DNA of 64,000 bases, from positions 1-64,000 of the forward strand of contig CAZJQS010000012.1 of NCBI GenBank assembly GCA_964548175.1, given 5' to 3'. The notes beneath the pieces were generated by a model. The model did no database searches. It had not been told where the DNA came from and saw only the letters and a program-made list of their open reading frames with translations. Each line of letters begins with the position of its first letter. Within the stretch, counting starts at the first letter, position 1. The DNA comes from JANQPA01 sp964548175. GTDB taxonomy: Bacteria > Bacteroidota > Bacteroidia > Chitinophagales > Saprospiraceae. The position numbers and the translations under genes were made by a program. Positions 62,956-64,000 of this stretch are shown here, one piece after another.

Positions 62956-63042
62956 AAAAACCCAAAACTCAAAACTCAAAACTCAAAACCCAAAACTCAA
63001 AACCCAAAACCCAAAACCCAAAGCTCAAAACTCAAAACCCAA
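62956..63042 (+). repeat. 7-bp tandem repeat AAAACYC, right array
   Basis: About twelve units (AAAACCC and AAAACTC), complementary in orientation to the left array. Together the two arrays flank the IS3 element as inverted repeats. Confidence 0.85.
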
Positions 63043-63154
63043 GGACGGTTCATCTTTGCGCAATAGTGACAAATCTCTCCCTCCCGCTGACTTTCCTCAT
63101 TTTTTCCCGCAGAAGGATTAAATATATTGGATTTGGTCCTTAAACCACAAAACC

Positions 63155-64000
63155 ATGAAGAAAGAACCGCTCTCGCTAACCCGCGACAGAACGGAGATAT
63201 TGGATTGCCTGTGGGCTTTTCAAAACAAGCACGGCTATATCCGTGATGAAGACGTCGAGGCCTGCAGTCAGCTACTCAATATTTCCAAAGTCGAACTAGA
63301 AGGCGTCATTTCCTTCTACCACTTCTTCCGGCGTCAGCCGGCCGGAGAATTCACCATCTACCTTAACAACAGCATTGTTTCTGAATTTAAGGGCTTCCAG
63401 CGAGTCAAAGAAGCCTTTGAGCGTGAGACGGGCGCCAATTTCGGAAGCGTGGACACCTCCAAACAATTCGGCTTATTCGAAACTTCTTGTATCGGTCTGA
63501 GCGATATGGAGCCCGCCTGTCTGATCAACTTTTACCCTTTTACCAATCTGACCACTCTGAAAGTAAAAACCATCGTAGGCCAGTTAAAAAAAGGCGTTCA
63601 TCCTGCCGATATTTGTGACGAGATACCCAACCATATCCGCCACATACCGCCAAAAAATAAAGCCATCTTTTTCAGGGATTACCATCCTGGCGCAACCGTA
63701 TCGCAATTGAAAAACCTAAGGCCAGAGGAAGTCATCGAGAAAATCAAACAATCGAAAGTAAGTGGTATGGGTGGCGCTTTTTTCCCATGCGGCCTGAAGT
63801 GGGAACTGTGCAGTAAGGAAACCGACACCCCCAAATACATCGTCTGCAATGCCGATGAAGGGGAGCCTGGCACTTTCAAAGACAGAGTACTGATGAATGC
63901 CCTTCCCGGGCTCATGATGGAAGGTATGATCACCGCCGCCTACGCAGTCGGCGGCAGCGAGGGCATCATCTACCTCAGAGCTGAATATACCTGGTTGTTA
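63155..64000 (+). CDS. HoxF-type diaphorase subunit (NuoE-NuoF fusion), 3' partial
   Basis: 282 codons visible from ATG 63155. The first ~165 residues are a NuoE-like domain (CLWAFQNKHGYIRDEDVEAC; LEGVISFYHFFRRQPAGEFT) with LFETSCIGLSDMEPACLINF. Where NuoE has its first Cys pair the sequence is YLNNSIVSEFKG, so only two of four cluster ligands can be present, as in the HoxF fusions. Then the NuoF-like FMN/NADH domain starts with KVSGMGGAFFPCGLKWELC and YIVCNADEGEPGTFKDRVLM. Fits the NADH-oxidising part of a NAD-linked hydrogenase or formate dehydrogenase; the rest of the operon lies beyond the window. Confidence 0.85.
   Translation, partial: MKKEPLSLTRDRTEILDCLWAFQNKHGYIRDEDVEACSQLLNISKVELEGVISFYHFFRRQPAGEFTIYLNNSIVSEFKGFQRVKEAFERETGANFGSVDTSKQFGLFETSCIGLSDMEPACLINFYPFTNLTTLKVKTIVGQLKKGVHPADICDEIPNHIRHIPPKNKAIFFRDYHPGATVSQLKNLRPEEVIEKIKQSKVSGMGGAFFPCGLKWELCSKETDTPKYIVCNADEGEPGTFKDRVLMNALPGLMMEGMITAAYAVGGSEGIIYLRAEYTWLL

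Overview
The window reads as chromosomal DNA of a Bacteroidota bacterium, most likely of the Saprospirales type (Lewinella/Haliscomenobacter-like). The lineage call is an inference. It rests on two CarboxypepD_reg/TonB-dependent receptors, a DUF5916 C-terminus, a 7TM-AraC regulator, an Rpn/PDDEXK_2 protein, a DUF4143 ATPase, TAnnTTTG-type promoter sequences and many short repeats typical of this phylum. I saw no rRNA, tRNA or CRISPR array.

Layout. 1-9.2 kb: end of a DUF5916 protein, an AraC regulator with an SDR oxidoreductase, three tandem paralogues of a small coiled-coil/tail-anchor protein, a secreted esterase, and a large secreted Asp-box propeller protein. 9.4-15.7 kb: Rpn nuclease, membrane AraC regulator next to a TonB receptor, and a DUF4143 ATPase interrupted by one stop codon. 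15.9-25.4 kb: a small EAD-like protein, a lipoprotein with vitellogenin-N/HEAT architecture, a 1300-residue secreted protein ending in beta/gamma-crystallin-like repeats, a membrane-spanning coiled-coil protein and an HTH/TPR protein. 25.6-28.3 kb: a small exported protein, an unannotated 53-residue gene and a predicted tandem papain-like protein.

28.7-44.5 kb is an accessory/defence island in visible decay: YgjP-like metalloprotease and type I R subunit (three in-frame stops), frameshifted and fragmentary genes, a toxin/antitoxin/SecB-like chaperone cassette, an AAA ATPase with a DUF4276 (TOPRIM-like) partner and an HNH nuclease, a DUF3800 gene split by a 2-kb insert bounded by 77-bp direct repeats, small XRE regulators and an orphan leucine-rich-repeat protein.

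44.6-61.3 kb returns to metabolism: acyl-CoA ligase plus a KAS III-like enzyme with altered catalytic residues, a sodium/solute symporter with a TonB receptor, and a polyhydroxyalkanoate locus (phaC-phaE with divergent phaB, an alpha/beta hydrolase and a helical-repeat protein). These are followed by DoxX, AraC, SRPBCC, PD40 lipoprotein and cytochrome c genes. An IS3-family element (61.4-62.9 kb) sits between inverted arrays of a 7-bp repeat, and the window ends inside a HoxF-type diaphorase gene.

The most unusual signal is non-coding. A family of short elements shares TIRs (GGGGTTGTGTAAAAAGTC) and a 49-nt flank. Each full copy carries a perfect palindrome of exactly 28-bp arms and a 3-nt loop. 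The palindrome sequence is unrelated between families, and the loop is inverted between the two closest copies.
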